Shown: in pieces, positions 48,067 through 59,177 of the stretch
Layout of the letters: each line of letters starts with the position of its first letter
Numbering within the stretch: the stretch's first letter is position 1
Origin: Liolophura sinensis
Taxonomy: Eukaryota > Mollusca > Polyplacophora > Chitonida > Chitonidae
Length of the DNA stretch: 64,000 bases
Assembly: GCF_032854445.1 (NCBI RefSeq)
Contig: NC_088297.1
Coordinates: 3,035,991-3,099,990 of the forward strand
Reading direction: 5' to 3'
The notes under the pieces: generated by a model
The model's database searches: none
What the model saw: the letters and a program-made list of their open reading frames with translations, nothing else
What the model was told of the DNA's origin: nothing
Made by a program: the position numbers and the translations under genes

Positions 48067-48540
48067 AGCACTGGACTGGCATCGAACTCAGAAATTGTCG
48101 CACAGTTCGGCATTGAGAAAAGTTTAGCACAACCACCCCTGTGCAAGTGCGTCGTGGGGAAATGTCATAAAGTTCGGCATCTGACAACGAAGTTCGGCAC
48201 ACAATACGAAGCAACATTCGTCCATCCAAAAACCAGAATGGTAATCAATATGACAGCTCACCGCCAGAATCTTTTGAGGTTCACAACCATATTGCATACT
48301 TGCGTGCACAAACAAAGACGCATGTACAGTTTTAAACTTGTATTTCCAACAGATTCACAAAGCATTACCATTTCTTCCCGCGAACCTGGCACAACCCGAT
48401 CTTCTAAATCTACCTTCACTGATCAGAGAGCTCCATCAATCAAGTCACGTGATTTAAGTGACGGGAAGTATAAAGACACACAAATGTGTAAAGAACAGAC
48501 AAATTATGATCAAGCGTGCAATGAACAACATAGTCATAAA

Positions 48541-48616
48541 CAACCTGTAATATAACAACCTGTAATATAACAACCTGTAATATAACAACCTGTAATATAA
48601 CAACCTGTAATATAAC
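48541..48616. repeat. 15-bp tandem repeat, 5 units
   Basis: caacctgtaatataa repeated at exact 15-bp spacing. Confidence 0.95.
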
Positions 48617-48730
48617 ACGCGAATTTGACCCAGTTGCTGATGATCCGGGTGTAGGGCTCATCTCATAAGAGCATAGAGAAATAAACGATAAATAGGCGAT
48701 ACAATTCGTACCGTATTGAAATACCGTACC

Positions 48731-48733
<3 letters not shown>

Positions 48734-48794
<61 letters not shown>
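48734..48794. repeat. (AT)n microsatellite
   Basis: About 30 AT units. Confidence 0.95.
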
Positions 48795-48796
<2 letters not shown>

Positions 48797-48889
48797 TGAA
48801 ATAACCCATTGGAATTAAAACGTTACACCTGGGGACAACAGGTTCAAGACGTGTTCCCGCATTAGACCCAAGGTCAATCATGGCTTGGG

Positions 48890-49078
48890 TCACACATCGG
48901 GACCTTCCTGCCTATGGTAAGGGGATAGTGCAACAACTGGTTGACCGGTATCAGTGAAAGAGCTTGGGTGAGGTGCCTTACTTGCCTTTTGTAAGTCGTC
49001 TCAGTGAAGTAGCACTTTACAGAAGAGTGGTGAAAGTCTGTCCTGCAACAAGGAGCCACAACACACTCACTCGAAGCG
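48890..49078 (+). mobile_element. Dispersed repeat, fourth copy
   Basis: ttgtaagtcgtctcagtgaa and tcctgcaacaaggagccaca parallel the copy at 43690-43810. The tail part is diverged. Confidence 0.68.
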
Positions 49079-49469
49079 TTTTCCGCGTGCGTAAATATAA
49101 CGATTAACATCGGTTTTTAATATGGAGGTGACGTTTGGAAAATGCCTATAACCGTTCTCATAGCTGTGTTCAAGAATTATTTTTCTTCATATTTATTTAC
49201 CAAAAACATTAAATTAAGTACATAGGTATGCATGTGAAATACATTTGGCGGGAATAAAGCTAACAAGAGCTTGTTTTATTCCATGGAAAGTAGAGTCTTA
49301 TATAATAAAGAATACATATAGTGTGGTAATAATATTACAGTGTGTCACATATAAACATACGTGGCAACAGGACAAATGGACACAAACAGGAATCATAAAA
49401 CATGGTGGAAACTTTATAACTTTATGAACATTTATTATGCGAATTTCATTTATCTTTTTCTTTTCTCAC

Positions 49470-49702
49470 TTGGTTAGCGCGCTACCGCAGCGTAATAACC
49501 CAAAAGCCTCTCTCACCAATGCGGTCATTGTGAGTTCAAGTCCAGCTCATGCTGGCTTCCTTTCCGGCCGTAAGTGGGAAGGTCTTGCCGCAACCTGCGG
49601 ATGGTCGTGGGTTTCCTTCCACAGTAATACTGGCCGCCGTCGTATAAGTGAAATATTTTTGAGTATTGCGTATAATACCAATCAAATAAACAAATAAATC
49701 TT
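49470..49702 (+). mobile_element. tRNA-derived SINE, nearly full length
   Basis: Head cttggttagcgcgctaccgc (5' end cut by a few bases), B-box-like gagttcaagtccagctcatg, an internally shortened body, the core and an AAAT tail. Confidence 0.9.
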
Positions 49703-49864
49703 TTTATATATATATTTGTCATTAACTCACAGAAGCAATCAGGATGTTTCCCTGTATATGACGGCGGCGTGTTTGCGTTCTGGGCACCAAGTAAACATCA
49801 TAACATAAACCTACATTATGCCTTGATTGCAACATGATGCCGTTGAACCTGTAAATATATATAT

Positions 49865-49975
49865 TTTTTATTTGAATTATGTTTTACGTCGTTCTCAAGA
49901 ATATTTTACTTCTGGGAGGAAGTCATCCATAGGTTACTGGCAGATCTTCCCGCGTAGAACGGGAGAGGTGTAAAT
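49865..49975 (-). mobile_element. SINE fragment, antisense
   Basis: Diverged tail and acgtcgttctcaagaatatt, followed by a body fragment ggttactggcagatcttccc. The core between them is deleted. Confidence 0.65.
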
Positions 49976-50264
49976 ATGTAACCATAATATATTTTTCCCA
50001 GTTTATTAAGTTAAACCTATGTATTTTCTTATTTCATTGTATAGCGAATATACTCGTACGGTATAAACTGACAGATTTCCTGGATTTTACACGTATGTAT
50101 ACACGTATATACACGTATATATATACACGGTCTCAGTCAGAGTGTGACAGCTATACATAGGCTAATATGTGCGAACTCTTTTCCTAGCTGGTGTTTGATA
50201 GCCTATCAGTGTATAATCTGTCACCAGAGAATCTCAGAGCTGATTCACATGACGCATTGCAGAC

Positions 50265-50842
50265 ATGACTGAGCAGAAATCAGAACGAATTCAACTGGCC
50301 AAACGGCTACTGCCTTATAAATTAACTTCAGTGTTCTTCAACGGTTCTCATGCCGCCATACCGGCGTATTTGGCAGTATACTTACGTGAGATCGGCTGCA
50401 GTCCCACTCAAATCGGAATAATCTTGTTTCCAATGTCTCTAGTGGGCTTCGTCGGTGGTATATTTTGGGTATTTCTAGTGTTGCGATATCTCACGCCGAC
50501 CTCCGCCTTCACCTTGGCCATTATGAGCAAGTTGCGCAAAGGGGCCTTGATAGGATTCGTCCCAACTCCCCAACTCTCTGACGGAATCGAAAACTGCACT
50601 GCCGATGCGGGTTTATATGGCAATGTGTCTGGACGCGCACATGTGGAAAAGTCGTGGATTTTTGACTCCGGAGAGGTGGATAGGAATGTGGCAGTACTGA
50701 CGACCTTATCCTGTGTACTGAGTCTCGTGTATGCCGGAAATCACGGCCCCTTGGATTCCATGACACTCGCCGCACTAGGAGATACCCGCCGCAACGAATA
50801 CGGAAAACAAAGAAATTGGGGAACCATTTCTCACGGCTTTTT
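50265..50842 (+). pseudogene. MFSD6-like transporter, exon 1
   Basis: The ATG is at 50265 and the donor gtaagt follows 192 codons plus two bases. The N-terminus RLLPYKLTSVFFNGSHAAIP begins helix 1, and LREIGCSPTQIGIILFPM, at the helix 1-2 loop, is a strong match to the MFSD6 pattern. The segment NEYGKQRNWGTISHGFL before helix 5 is the family's characteristic YG-x-QR-x-WG motif. MFSD6-type proteins are twelve-helix major facilitators of the plasma or organelle membrane whose substrates are poorly defined. This exon itself is open. I mark the gene as a probable pseudogene because of lesions in exons 3 and 5; if those are assembly errors it is an active gene. Confidence 0.8.
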
Positions 50843-50899
50843 GTAAGTATGCTTTAGAATATATCATATCGACATGAGGCAAAGTTTGGCTGTAATAAT

Positions 50900-51000
50900 G
50901 ATTTATTCATATATTCGTTTATTTTGTGTTTTACGCGATACGTTTTTCAAAAAATTTCACGGATACGACGGCGGCCAACTTTATGATAGGAGGAAACAAA
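50900..51000 (-). mobile_element. SINE 3' fragment, antisense
   Basis: Diverged tail, tgttttacgcgatacgtttt and ggatacgacggcggccaact. Degenerate copy in the MFSD6-like intron 1. Confidence 0.75.
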
Positions 51001-51099
51001 GAAAATGTGGAACCATTTAATAATTGACCTAGCAATACTTGCTGACAAAATTGCGATCGTTTCATCGGAGAGTTAAAAACAATCACTTTGCCTCGATTG

Positions 51100-51325
51100 A
51101 TTGAGTGATTGATGTTGAACGCTGTGTATGCAGAATTTTCTGACGTGGACGAGGGCGATGGAGAAACCGGACTCCCCAGAATAAACCACCGATTTTGGGC
51201 AGATACTTGACAAGCCTCCCGACATATACCCACAGTGGGATCAGCGAGTACTGGATTTGAACCCGCGACCTCATGGCACAGGACCTGATAATCGCTGCGA
51301 ACCAGTGCCTTAACCGCTTCCGCCA
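51100..51325 (-). mobile_element. Third SINE family, tRNA-derived
   Basis: On the minus strand: gcggaagcggttaaggcact (A-box-like) and, about 45 bases on, gtcgcgggttcaaatccagt (a near-perfect B box), then a body with cccactgtgggtatatgtcg. The spacing fits a tRNA, but the acceptor stem is not evident and the body is SINE-like. A 132-codon minus-strand frame across it is not a gene. Confidence 0.68.
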
Positions 51326-52244
51326 GCATTTCTTTTATACCTATGGTATGTCATGGTATACTGTGAGCTCCAAACATGCACTGGAACGGGTGCATATCTG
51401 TGGTAAGTCATGTGTTACAACGAAAGACGAGATTCTAGTGAGAGTGAAGTATGTTCTGTGCGTATTAAGCACTACAGATGTATAGGGAAATCGCTGTACC
51501 ACAAATGTGACCTTTAATTTTATAACTCCGCAATTTATGTTACACATTACATGGCAAATACACGGTATAGATGACCAAACGCGCTCTTAAGCAAGATTTA
51601 CATGTGAGCTTCGTATAGTTGTCACGCATATTAACTCTTTATAATATTGTATAACACTTATTAAATACAAGGAAGTCTGTATCTTGACTTACGCAAATTA
51701 TGTGACCAACACAATATGACCAGAGAAGAATCCGAACTCTCAAAGTACCACCTATATTCTCCACAGTCACATCGTTCACTCGCTGCACCACAAAGGACGC
51801 TTTCTCAACCTTGCCAAAAAAATATAGACTTTAAACCTGCCTAAAATGGTAAAACACTGTATACATAATGAAGTTCTTTTTTCAAATAAGCATTAACCAA
51901 AATGGAACGAGCCTACAACGGGCAGAACTACATATGTGAAAGCTTAAGCTCACAGCGCCTTATTTTTAACCAAAACATATCATTTTTTTTGGCTCGAAAT
52001 AGCCATTTTACATAGCGAGTTACTACCAAGCAACCATATCATCTATGGCCATGATTTTTTCTGGCCGCTTCGTCCAGATTCATGAATTTTCATGCTGGGA
52101 ATGTGAAATTTGTAATGTCATAACGTAAATTGCTGAGGGCGATTCTCCCCGCTTTTTTCTGCCTACTTTATATCTTCAGATATGCAGTGGTCAAAAAGAC
52201 AGACAGAGCGTTTGAACCCACCTTTTATAGAGATCACGTAACTG

Positions 52245-52785
52245 AAATGAATGAATGCTTATGGCTTAACGCCACATCGGCATAACTGAAGTGAATGAAT
52301 GATTATGGCTTAACGCCACATAGGCATAATTGAAGTGAATGCATGATTATGACTTAACGCCACATCGGCATAACTGAAATGAATGAATGTTTATGGCTTA
52401 ACGCCACATCGGCATGACTGAAGTCAATGAATGATTATGGCTTAACGCCACATCGGCATGACTGAAGTGAATGAATGATTATGGCTTAACGCCACATTGG
52501 CATAACTGAAGTGAATGCATGATTATGGCTTAACGCCACATCGGCATGACTGAAGTCAATGAATGATTATGGCTTAACGCCACATCGGCATAACTGAAGT
52601 GAATGAATGATTATGGCTTAACGCCACATCGGCATATGTGAAGTGAATGCATGATTATGGCTTAACGCCACATCGGCATAAGTGAAGTGAATGAATGATT
52701 ATGGCTTAACGCCACATCGGCATAAGTGAAGTGAATGCATGATTATGGCTTAACGCCACATCGGCATAACTGAAGTGAAACCGGC
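52245..52785. repeat. 44-bp minisatellite, about 12 units
   Basis: The unit is tatggcttaacgccacatcg, gcataactgaagtgaatgaa and tgat, with 44-bp spacing from 52261. Variants alternate between gaatgaatgatt and gaatgcatgatt. The core tatggcttaacgccacat also occurs as a single copy at 1698, so the array probably grew from a dispersed element. Confidence 0.9.
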
Positions 52786-52849
52786 TTATCCATGTGCAGT
52801 GTATAGAGTTACCAGTTGGCCGCTTTCTCATAAATGAAATATCCTTATG

Positions 52850-53770
52850 AAAGACATGACATGCAGAGAAACCAAATGATAACTGGACACCACATGAAGA
52901 GAAACCAACTGATAACTAGATGTCAAGCAAAGAGAAACCAACCGATAACTAGACATCATACATCAAAAGAAATCAACTGGTTACCAGGCATCCCATGAAG
53001 AGAAACCAACTGATAACGAGATATCATTTGACGAGAAAGCAGCCGATAATCAGAAACCCTAGCTGATAACCAGACATCATATGAGGACAAACTAACTGAT
53101 AAATAAACATCAGATCTGACATCACATACAGAGAAACCAGCTGATAACTAGACATTACATGACGAGAAACCAGCTGATAACTCCAGATGACATGATAAGA
53201 AACCAACTGATAGCTAGAGGTCACATGCAGAAAAACCAACTGCTAAGCAGATGTCATATGACGAGAAACCAGTAGATAGCCAGAAATGGCATGCAGAGAA
53301 ACCAACTGATAACTAGATATCACATGCGGTGAAACCAACTGATAACTCGATATCATATGGAGAGAAACCAACTGACAACTAGACATCACATGAAGACAAA
53401 CCAACTGATAATCAGATATCGTATGACGAGAAACTAGCTGATAACCAGACATCATATGAAGACAAACTAACCAATAAATAAACATCAGATGAAGAGAAAC
53501 CAACTGATAACTAAACATGACATGACGAGAAATCAACTGACAAATAGATATCATATTAAGAGAAACCAACTAATAACTAGACATCACGTAAACTGAGATC
53601 AGCTGATAACCGGATATTTAAATGAAGAGAAACCTACTGATAACCAGACATCACATGCAGAGAAACCAGCTGATAACTAGATATCATATGGAAAGAAACC
53701 AACTGACAAATAGATATCATATGAAGAGAAACCAACTGATAATTACAGATCATACGACGAGAAACCGGTT
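52850..53770. repeat. ~33-bp minisatellite, about 27 units
   Basis: Units contain gagaaaccaactgataacta followed by gacatcacatgaa. The length varies between about 31 and 36 bp and the sequence is diverged, so the array is older than its neighbours. Confidence 0.88.
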
Positions 53771-53974
53771 TTTATCAGCCACTAAAATCAACACGAAGAG
53801 AAGCCGATTTTACTGACTATTAGAACTTCTAGTAACTTTTGTTATAACATTTGCTATAATATAAATTGCATATTCTTGGGTGAGGCGTATAATTAATGAT
53901 TTATAACGATAATAATTTATAATGAATTGTATTTGCGCGCGCGATATTTCTTCGAATATATTAATTTCTGTATC

Positions 53975-54035
53975 TATTACGCCGAACTCAAGAATATTTC
54001 ACTTATACGACGGCGGCCAGCATCATGTTGACATG
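53975..54035 (-). mobile_element. SINE core fragment, antisense
   Basis: ttacgccgaactcaagaata and acttatacgacggcggccag, cut on both sides. It lies about 100 bp before exon 2. Confidence 0.82.
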
Positions 54036-54138
54036 ATAATTAGTCAATAAAAAGACTAATAATTACAGAGGTCAAATAGCCCGTTTTAAATCGGTTATTT
54101 ATTTATTTAGCGGTTGGCCTGTCCGTATATCATTTCAG

Positions 54139-54277
54139 TTCCGTATTTTACGGTACCTTGATAACGAAATCCACCTGGACAGTTCTCACCTGCGGAACGC
54201 TGGGGGTAGTCATCAACTATCATCTGGTATTCTGCGTATTCCCGAAGCTCACATTACTCACGATTATCACTTCTCTG
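54139..54277 (+). pseudogene. MFSD6-like transporter, exon 2
   Basis: The acceptor is catttcag and the donor is gtacga. The first base completes the Phe codon begun in exon 1, giving HGFFSVFYGTLITKSTW. The exon encodes 46 further codons with a hydrophobic helix around TVLTCGTLGVVINYHLVFCV and continues into KLTLLTIITSL. It ends in phase 0. It appears intact. Confidence 0.78.
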
Positions 54278-54287
54278 GTACGACATT

Positions 54288-54453
54288 TATGTATTTATTT
54301 ATTTATTTAATCCGCAGGTTACTGGCAGACCTTCTCACGCAGGATCGCAGGGGAAGGATGAGCTGGACTTGAACTCACAGCGAGCGCATTGATGAGAGGT
54401 TCCTGGGTCAGTGTGCGGCGCTGTCGTGTTAACACCCTCGGCCTCTGAAGCCC
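54288..54453 (-). mobile_element. SINE copy, antisense, core deleted
   Basis: The tail atttatttatttatttaatc is joined directly to the body at ccgcaggttactggcagacc; the core is missing. The head extends to about 54453. It starts only about 10 bp after the exon 2 donor. Confidence 0.85.
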
Positions 54454-54505
54454 CTCACCCCCCCCCCCCCCCCACACCCCACACCCCACCCCCCCCCCCC
54501 ACCCC
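54454..54505. repeat. Poly-C tract
   Basis: C-runs of about 18 and 12 bases separated by acaccccacacccc. Confidence 0.92.
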
Positions 54506-54734
54506 TCTGGTACGAAATGAACATATTTTATTCCAGGTATGCATGTCCCTTATGGCGGATATTGGGTTTACATTGAAACAAGGGACGGGTCGTCGGGGAG
54601 CGATTGTTGAGAGGCTGTTTTAGAGTCGTACTCGGTTTAGGATCCTACTTGTTTTTTGACTCGGGTATTCGTCTTTGAAACGTACTTGTTTTGGAATCCT
54701 ACTTGTTTATGAATCGTGTTTACGTTTGAATCGT

Positions 54735-55122
54735 AAGCAGAATGGGCTTGACTTGAACCCACAGCAAAAGCACTGGTGAGATGTTCCTAGGTCAAGGCGC
54801 CTCCGTGGCTTAGTTGGTTAGCGCGTTAGCACAGCATAATGACCCTGGAGTCTCTCACCAATGTGGTCGCTGTGAGTTCAAGTCCAGCTCATGCTGGCTC
54901 ATGCTCCACCGTATGTGGAAAGGTCTGACAGCAACCTGCGGATGGTCGTGGGTTCCCCCCGGGCTCAGCCCGGTTTCTTCCAACCATAATGCTGGCCGCC
55001 GTCGTATAAGTGAAATATTCTTGAGTACGGCCTAAAACACCAATCAAATAAATAAATAAATAAATAAATAAATGTCCCTAGGTCATTGCGCCGCGCTGGC
55101 GCGCTTACCACCTCGGCCAAGA
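54735..55122 (-). mobile_element. SINE interrupted by another SINE
   Basis: Minus-strand head material lies on both sides of a plus-strand SINE: cttgacttgaacccacagca before it and tcattgcgccgcgctggcgc after it. The two halves together form one continuous head region. Confidence 0.82.
54797..55073 (+). mobile_element. Nested full-length SINE with target duplication
   Basis: Head gcctccgtggcttagttggt, B-box-like gagttcaagtccagctcatg, core gccgccgtcgtataagtgaa, long (AAAT)n tail. It is flanked by atgttcctaggtca at 54780-54794 and atgtccctaggtca at about 55067-55080, a 14-bp target-site duplication with one mismatch. Confidence 0.9.
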
Positions 55123-55459
55123 CTGTGATTATTATTATTTCAAAGCTTATCTGCCTGTGTATTCTTAGACTTTAAAACTCATCAGAAACTTCCAAACAAT
55201 CACAGGAAAGGAGGACGAATGATCAAAATCCCACTGACAAATAATAATTGTTGAGTGCACTGGTGTTTATTGTTTTAATCGCCTGTCGTATCATTAACTA
55301 ACGACTTCAGGTTGACACGAGATATATGCCATCGCTGCTTTCAACAAGTAACTAACTACGTGGGAGAGTCTGTATTATTCGCAACTAAAATATTTTTAAA
55401 AAATGATTCATCAAACTTAAAAAAAAAATTATATGGTACTGATTTTTTAAGTGTTCGTC

Positions 55460-55545
55460 ATTATTTATTTGTTCATTTGATTGTTGTTTAACGCCCAGCT
55501 GAAGTACTTCTCACTTTCCTGACGGCGGTCAGGTTGATGGGTATA
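55460..55545 (-). mobile_element. Degenerate SINE tail, antisense
   Basis: Tail-like attatttatttgttcatttg, then tgttgtttaacgcccagct and a weak core cctgacggcggtcaggttga. Confidence 0.55.
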
Positions 55546-55827
55546 GAAGGGATCGGAGGTACCTGGGGTAAACCATCGCCTATTCACTGGACAGGAACAA
55601 CCCAGGGAGGAAGCCTGCTACTTTGCATTGATTTTTTTAAATCATTTTTTCCTTAGTTTTCACATCAACAACTTGCAATGTTTGGTCACAGGGAAACTTT
55701 TTGACGCTATATACATGTACTCCTTCACAGTACTTTTTTTTTTGGTCAACCCTCGACAACTTTCGAACACTGAGACTTCCATTTACCTCGCTTTGCATTT
55801 TCAGGAAGCATTATCACGTACTATTCC

Positions 55828-55979
55828 CATGCTGGCTTCCTCTCCGGCCGTACGTGGGAAGATCTCCCGGCAACCTGCCGATGGTAGTAGGTTTCTTCCG
55901 GGCTGTGCCCGGTTTCCTCCCACCATAATATTCTTGAGTACGGCGTTAAAAACCAATCAAATAAATAAATAAATAAATC
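55828..55979 (+). mobile_element. SINE, 5'-truncated
   Basis: Starts at catgctggcttcctctccgg and runs to an (AAAT)n tail, with the core shortened between accataat and attcttgagtacggcg. Confidence 0.87.
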
Positions 55980-56077
55980 ATGTGCCATTCACATTGTAGG
56001 TACAATCCACATTACTGCCTAATGCTACTGTAACAATACATTCTTTTGAAATCTAATCAGTGTATTTTCAGTAAAAG

Positions 56078-56291
56078 GTTGAAGAACCGGTAGACGCTGG
56101 GCCCATCTTCAAAACAAAGTCGACACGAGACTACGCCTACCTACGCTGGGCCCATCTTCAAAACAAAGTCGACACGAGACTACGCCTACTTACTCAATGT
56201 TGACATAGTCACCTGGCTACTTGTGACCGTCGCCTTGTCCAGTGTGTATGGTGTGAGCAAGGTTACTTGTTCTGGCATATGGAAAACTTAG
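56078..56291 (+). pseudogene. MFSD6-like transporter, exon 3 (disrupted)
   Basis: The likely acceptor is the AG at 56076-56077; the stronger-looking AG at 56070-56071 would place TAA as the first codon. The exon encodes EEPVDAGPIFKTKSTRDYAY, then a 49-bp direct duplication (56094-56142 and 56143-56191) shifts the frame and leads to a TGA. Past it, in the original frame, LNVDIVTWLLVTVALSSVYG forms helix 7. A second frame change near the GG at 56261-56262 is needed to read YLFWHMENLG, the hallmark of MFSD6 helix 7-8. The donor gtaaac follows, and the phase-1 end matches exon 4. The family assignment is strong. As given, this exon cannot be translated through. Confidence 0.75.
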
Positions 56292-56616
56292 GTAAACTCC
56301 ACGACATTCGGTCATGTACCTTTCCACATGCATTGTACGATTTACATATATTTAATTGTTTCTCCTTTTAGCGTCATATTCGAGAGTGTTTCACTTATAC
56401 GATATAGTAGCCACTTTTACAGATGAAGGAAAGCGGAGTTCCCGGGGGTTGGGGTAGGGTAGAGTCTTGGGTAGAGAGCAAACGACCTTTGGCAAGTAAC
56501 TGATGAACTTTTCCATGTATAACGTATAATTCACGAACATTACACCTGTCCACAGGAGCGTCGCCTAACCATTATTATCACCAATGTTCCACAAGCAGTG
56601 GGAGCTAGGATCCATA

Positions 56617-56621
56617 GGTAT

Positions 56622-56696
<75 letters not shown>

Positions 56697-56700
56697 TTTG
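56617..56700. repeat. (TTTA)n microsatellite
   Basis: About 20 uninterrupted TTTA units. It is the expanded A-rich tail of the antisense SINE that follows. Confidence 0.95.
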
Positions 56701-56965
56701 ACTGTTTTCTTTTATTTTACGCCGTACTCAAAAATATATTTCACTCACACGACAACAGCCAGGATCGCCACGATATGGCTTAAATATTGCCGAGGTGGCG
56801 TAAAGCCGTGATCATTCATTCAGTGGTTAGCATTATGCTATGAGGAAACCGGGCGGAGCCCTGAAGTAGTCCACGATCATCAGATTGCTGCCAGACCTTC
56901 CCAAGTACTTCCCGAGACGTGTCAGCATGAGCTGGACTTGAACTCACAGCGACAGCGTTGCTGGG
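56618..56965 (-). mobile_element. SINE with expanded tail and inserted fragment
   Basis: Read on the minus strand: body from about 56960 to 56827, then a foreign 55-60-bp piece (56768-56826, containing gatatggcttaaatattgcc and gtaaagccgtgatcattc), then the core, then the TTTA tail. The inserted piece resembles the end of another dispersed repeat. Confidence 0.75.
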
Positions 56966-58671
56966 ATCCATACGTGTAATGTAACATACGCTGATTGTAT
57001 GTTATAATTGGTAGCATATGTGAAAACTAAAAAATAAGGTAATAGTAAATAAATAAATAATTAATCTCCAGATAAAATATTAATGACAAATTGACTGGAA
57101 TCCGCGGGCGATATATCCACATAATAGTACAATATATGTTCTGGCTGATTGTTCAATAGCTTATGCTACTATAAAGTATGTTATATTATTGGCAACATAA
57201 TACCCTGTTGCACTAACAGAAGTGTTCTGTTCGAATAACAGAACAGGTGTTGCCTTATATTACATAAAAACTTGTTTCAATGACAGGACGTATTCTGCCA
57301 ACGTTCAGAAAACACAGTAATTTGTCGATTGTAAAAGATAAGTTTTTAGAGTTTAAATTTTAAAAAATCTGGTGTCTGGAAATGTCATAAGTCAGCCACA
57401 AAGCAAGCTATATAATGTGAATTTAAGACATACAGATATTCACAGCGACTGCTGTGTGAAACTGATTCACAACAAGGAAACAAATGTCTGAGGTCAGAGG
57501 TCAGAGGTCAGATGGTAGGATAAGAGTACATTTTCCTCGCTACCAAAATTGCCTAATTCTTTGGTGCACGTAACACCAAAAGCTCAACACATTGATGTCT
57601 TAAACGTCTGCATTATTTCAAGGAAAATGCAGTTAGAATTCCTTTTCTAAGTCATAATGCTAAACTCTGGTTAAAGTCTGGTTTCAACACCAAGAACTCA
57701 TTGCCTCGGGTGACACCGTAACCATTTAGAAGCATGCGGCATGTAGGACAATGGGGGTGGAGATTAATTTGTTTGCACCAGCATGCGATTAGAACAAACT
57801 CCACGCATTAGCGCAGGTTACAATACTGTCTCAGCGAATAGGCTACATTGCTTTTATAACAGAAATTCCTAACATCCAACTCTAAAATCATACTTCGGTG
57901 AAATTATAGACTAGAAATGATAAAATAAAATTCATTTATTAAAGTTATCTTATACTAAAGCGTGTGAAAAATTTCAAATATGGCAATGTCAGAAACAGGG
58001 TTTAAATTAAAGCTGATAGCAGTTTAGGTAACTGATGTCGCCCTCCATCAATACATACTGAACTCCACCCAACACCCAGAATGCCACTGTTATTTTTTAA
58101 GAATTATGACGTCACCATAAAATGAGTTCTTGTCATCGAAACCGAGCTTATGCAGTTTAACATAATGAACAAGACAAAATGTTCTAACTTCATTTTCTTT
58201 GCAAGAATATGGACTTCTAAAATATCCATGTGCAAAGCTTGTGTTGTTACGTGTCACTGACTAAACGCAATTTTGCTGTCGAGTATGACTGATATTACAT
58301 ATAGCTGAATGTAGACGACTGGTTAAAAAGAAACAGACTACAAATAATACATAGTTGTATTATTTTTATGCAGTTATTTTATATAAAGAATATATTTGAA
58401 GTTAGTTCATCGATAAGGAACTTTAAAGAGTTATTCACATACGGTACTTACGTTAGCGTCTGACCCACGTTTTGAGTATAGACTTCATTTGGCTGAATGA
58501 ATTAGCCATGCGCGCATCGTTCGGTAGTTCATTTCAAATTGATTTTTGGCCACTTCTTATCTGAAACTTCTTATTCAGACTTTTTAAATTAGTTCTTTTT
58601 TCTTTTTTATATACAGAAAGTCCTCATTGCATTGTTTTTTGGTTTTTTTTCCTTTTTTCTCCCTGTCGTAG
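56966..58671 (+). other. MFSD6-like intron 3, distal part
   Basis: Contains a diverged MITE-like stretch (57130-57370, with aacagaagtgttctgttcga) and, at 58190-58340, a fragment of the dispersed repeat seen at 23.3 kb. No gene is visible apart from the flanking exons. Confidence 0.6.
58190..58340. repeat. Fragment of the 23-kb dispersed repeat
   Basis: atatccatgtgcaaagcttg, tgttgttacgtgtcactgac and aaacgcaattttgctgtcga correspond in order to 23262-23325. The following gctgaatgtagacgactgg resembles aactaaatgtaggcgatagg at 63341-63360. Confidence 0.6.
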
Positions 58672-58875
58672 GTGCTTCACCGCTCCTGATTGGCACGTCG
58701 GTGGCGGTGAAGATACTGGCCGAAGATGTCACGTTTCACCTCAGTCCCAAGGCCCTGGGCCTGCTGGTCTACGCCACTGTGATAGGGCTGTGTCTGGCCA
58801 GTGAAGCAGACAGGATGATGCTGTACGCCATGGTTCGGTTGCCGGAGCTCGTCCTAACCATACAGGCTATTGATG
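58672..58875 (+). pseudogene. MFSD6-like transporter, exon 4
   Basis: The acceptor is ccctgtcgtag and the donor gtaagg. It opens by completing a Gly codon, giving GASPLLIGTSVAVKILAED (helix 8 and the start of the next loop), then LGLLVYATVIGLCLASEADR and MVRLPELVLTIQAIDG (helix 9-10). These segments align with the region of MFSD6 after the FLFW motif. The open frame is intact, and entry and exit phases match exons 3 and 5. Confidence 0.8.
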
Positions 58876-59177
58876 GTAAGGTTGATGGAGAGCGGATATT
58901 TGTTTGTTGCCTAATGATGACCAATGAGGACTCATTTGGATAAAGCGTTTTTATTACTCTCAAAAAATATTCTTTTCTCATCCACTTACTCAAGTAACTA
59001 TATTTAGACACATGGTCGAGGATGGACTTTTTTTGCTGATTTACCTCCCCTCGTAGCGCCACCTGTTGTGTAGAGGACAGGAGGCATTCTGTGATCTTCA
59101 AATGTCATACACAGCGTTCTGTTGTTGCCATGCAGTGCAATTTCCTCTACCTTCTACGCGCAACCTAAGCTCTGTCG

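Larger units (their letters stand above)
50843..54138 (+). other. MFSD6-like intron 1
   Basis: 3.3-kb intron with GT-AG borders (gtaagt to catttcag). It holds antisense SINE pieces at 50.9, 51.1 and 53.98 kb, the 44-bp array and the 33-bp array. The part at 51330-52240 shows nothing recognisable. Confidence 0.75.

Noticed and set aside
51230-51325. Isolated tRNA gene on the minus strand
   Set aside because: A and B boxes are good, but there is no clear acceptor stem and the sequence continues into a SINE body.
54537-54623. Extra MFSD6-like exon after tattccag
   Set aside because: An acceptor-like site is followed by a short open stretch, but the translation has no membrane or family features and ends in a stop. 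The phase from exon 2 to exon 3 also works without it.
56584-56811. 75-codon frame with repeated I-Y-L-F
   Set aside because: Translation of the (TTTA)n tail of a SINE.
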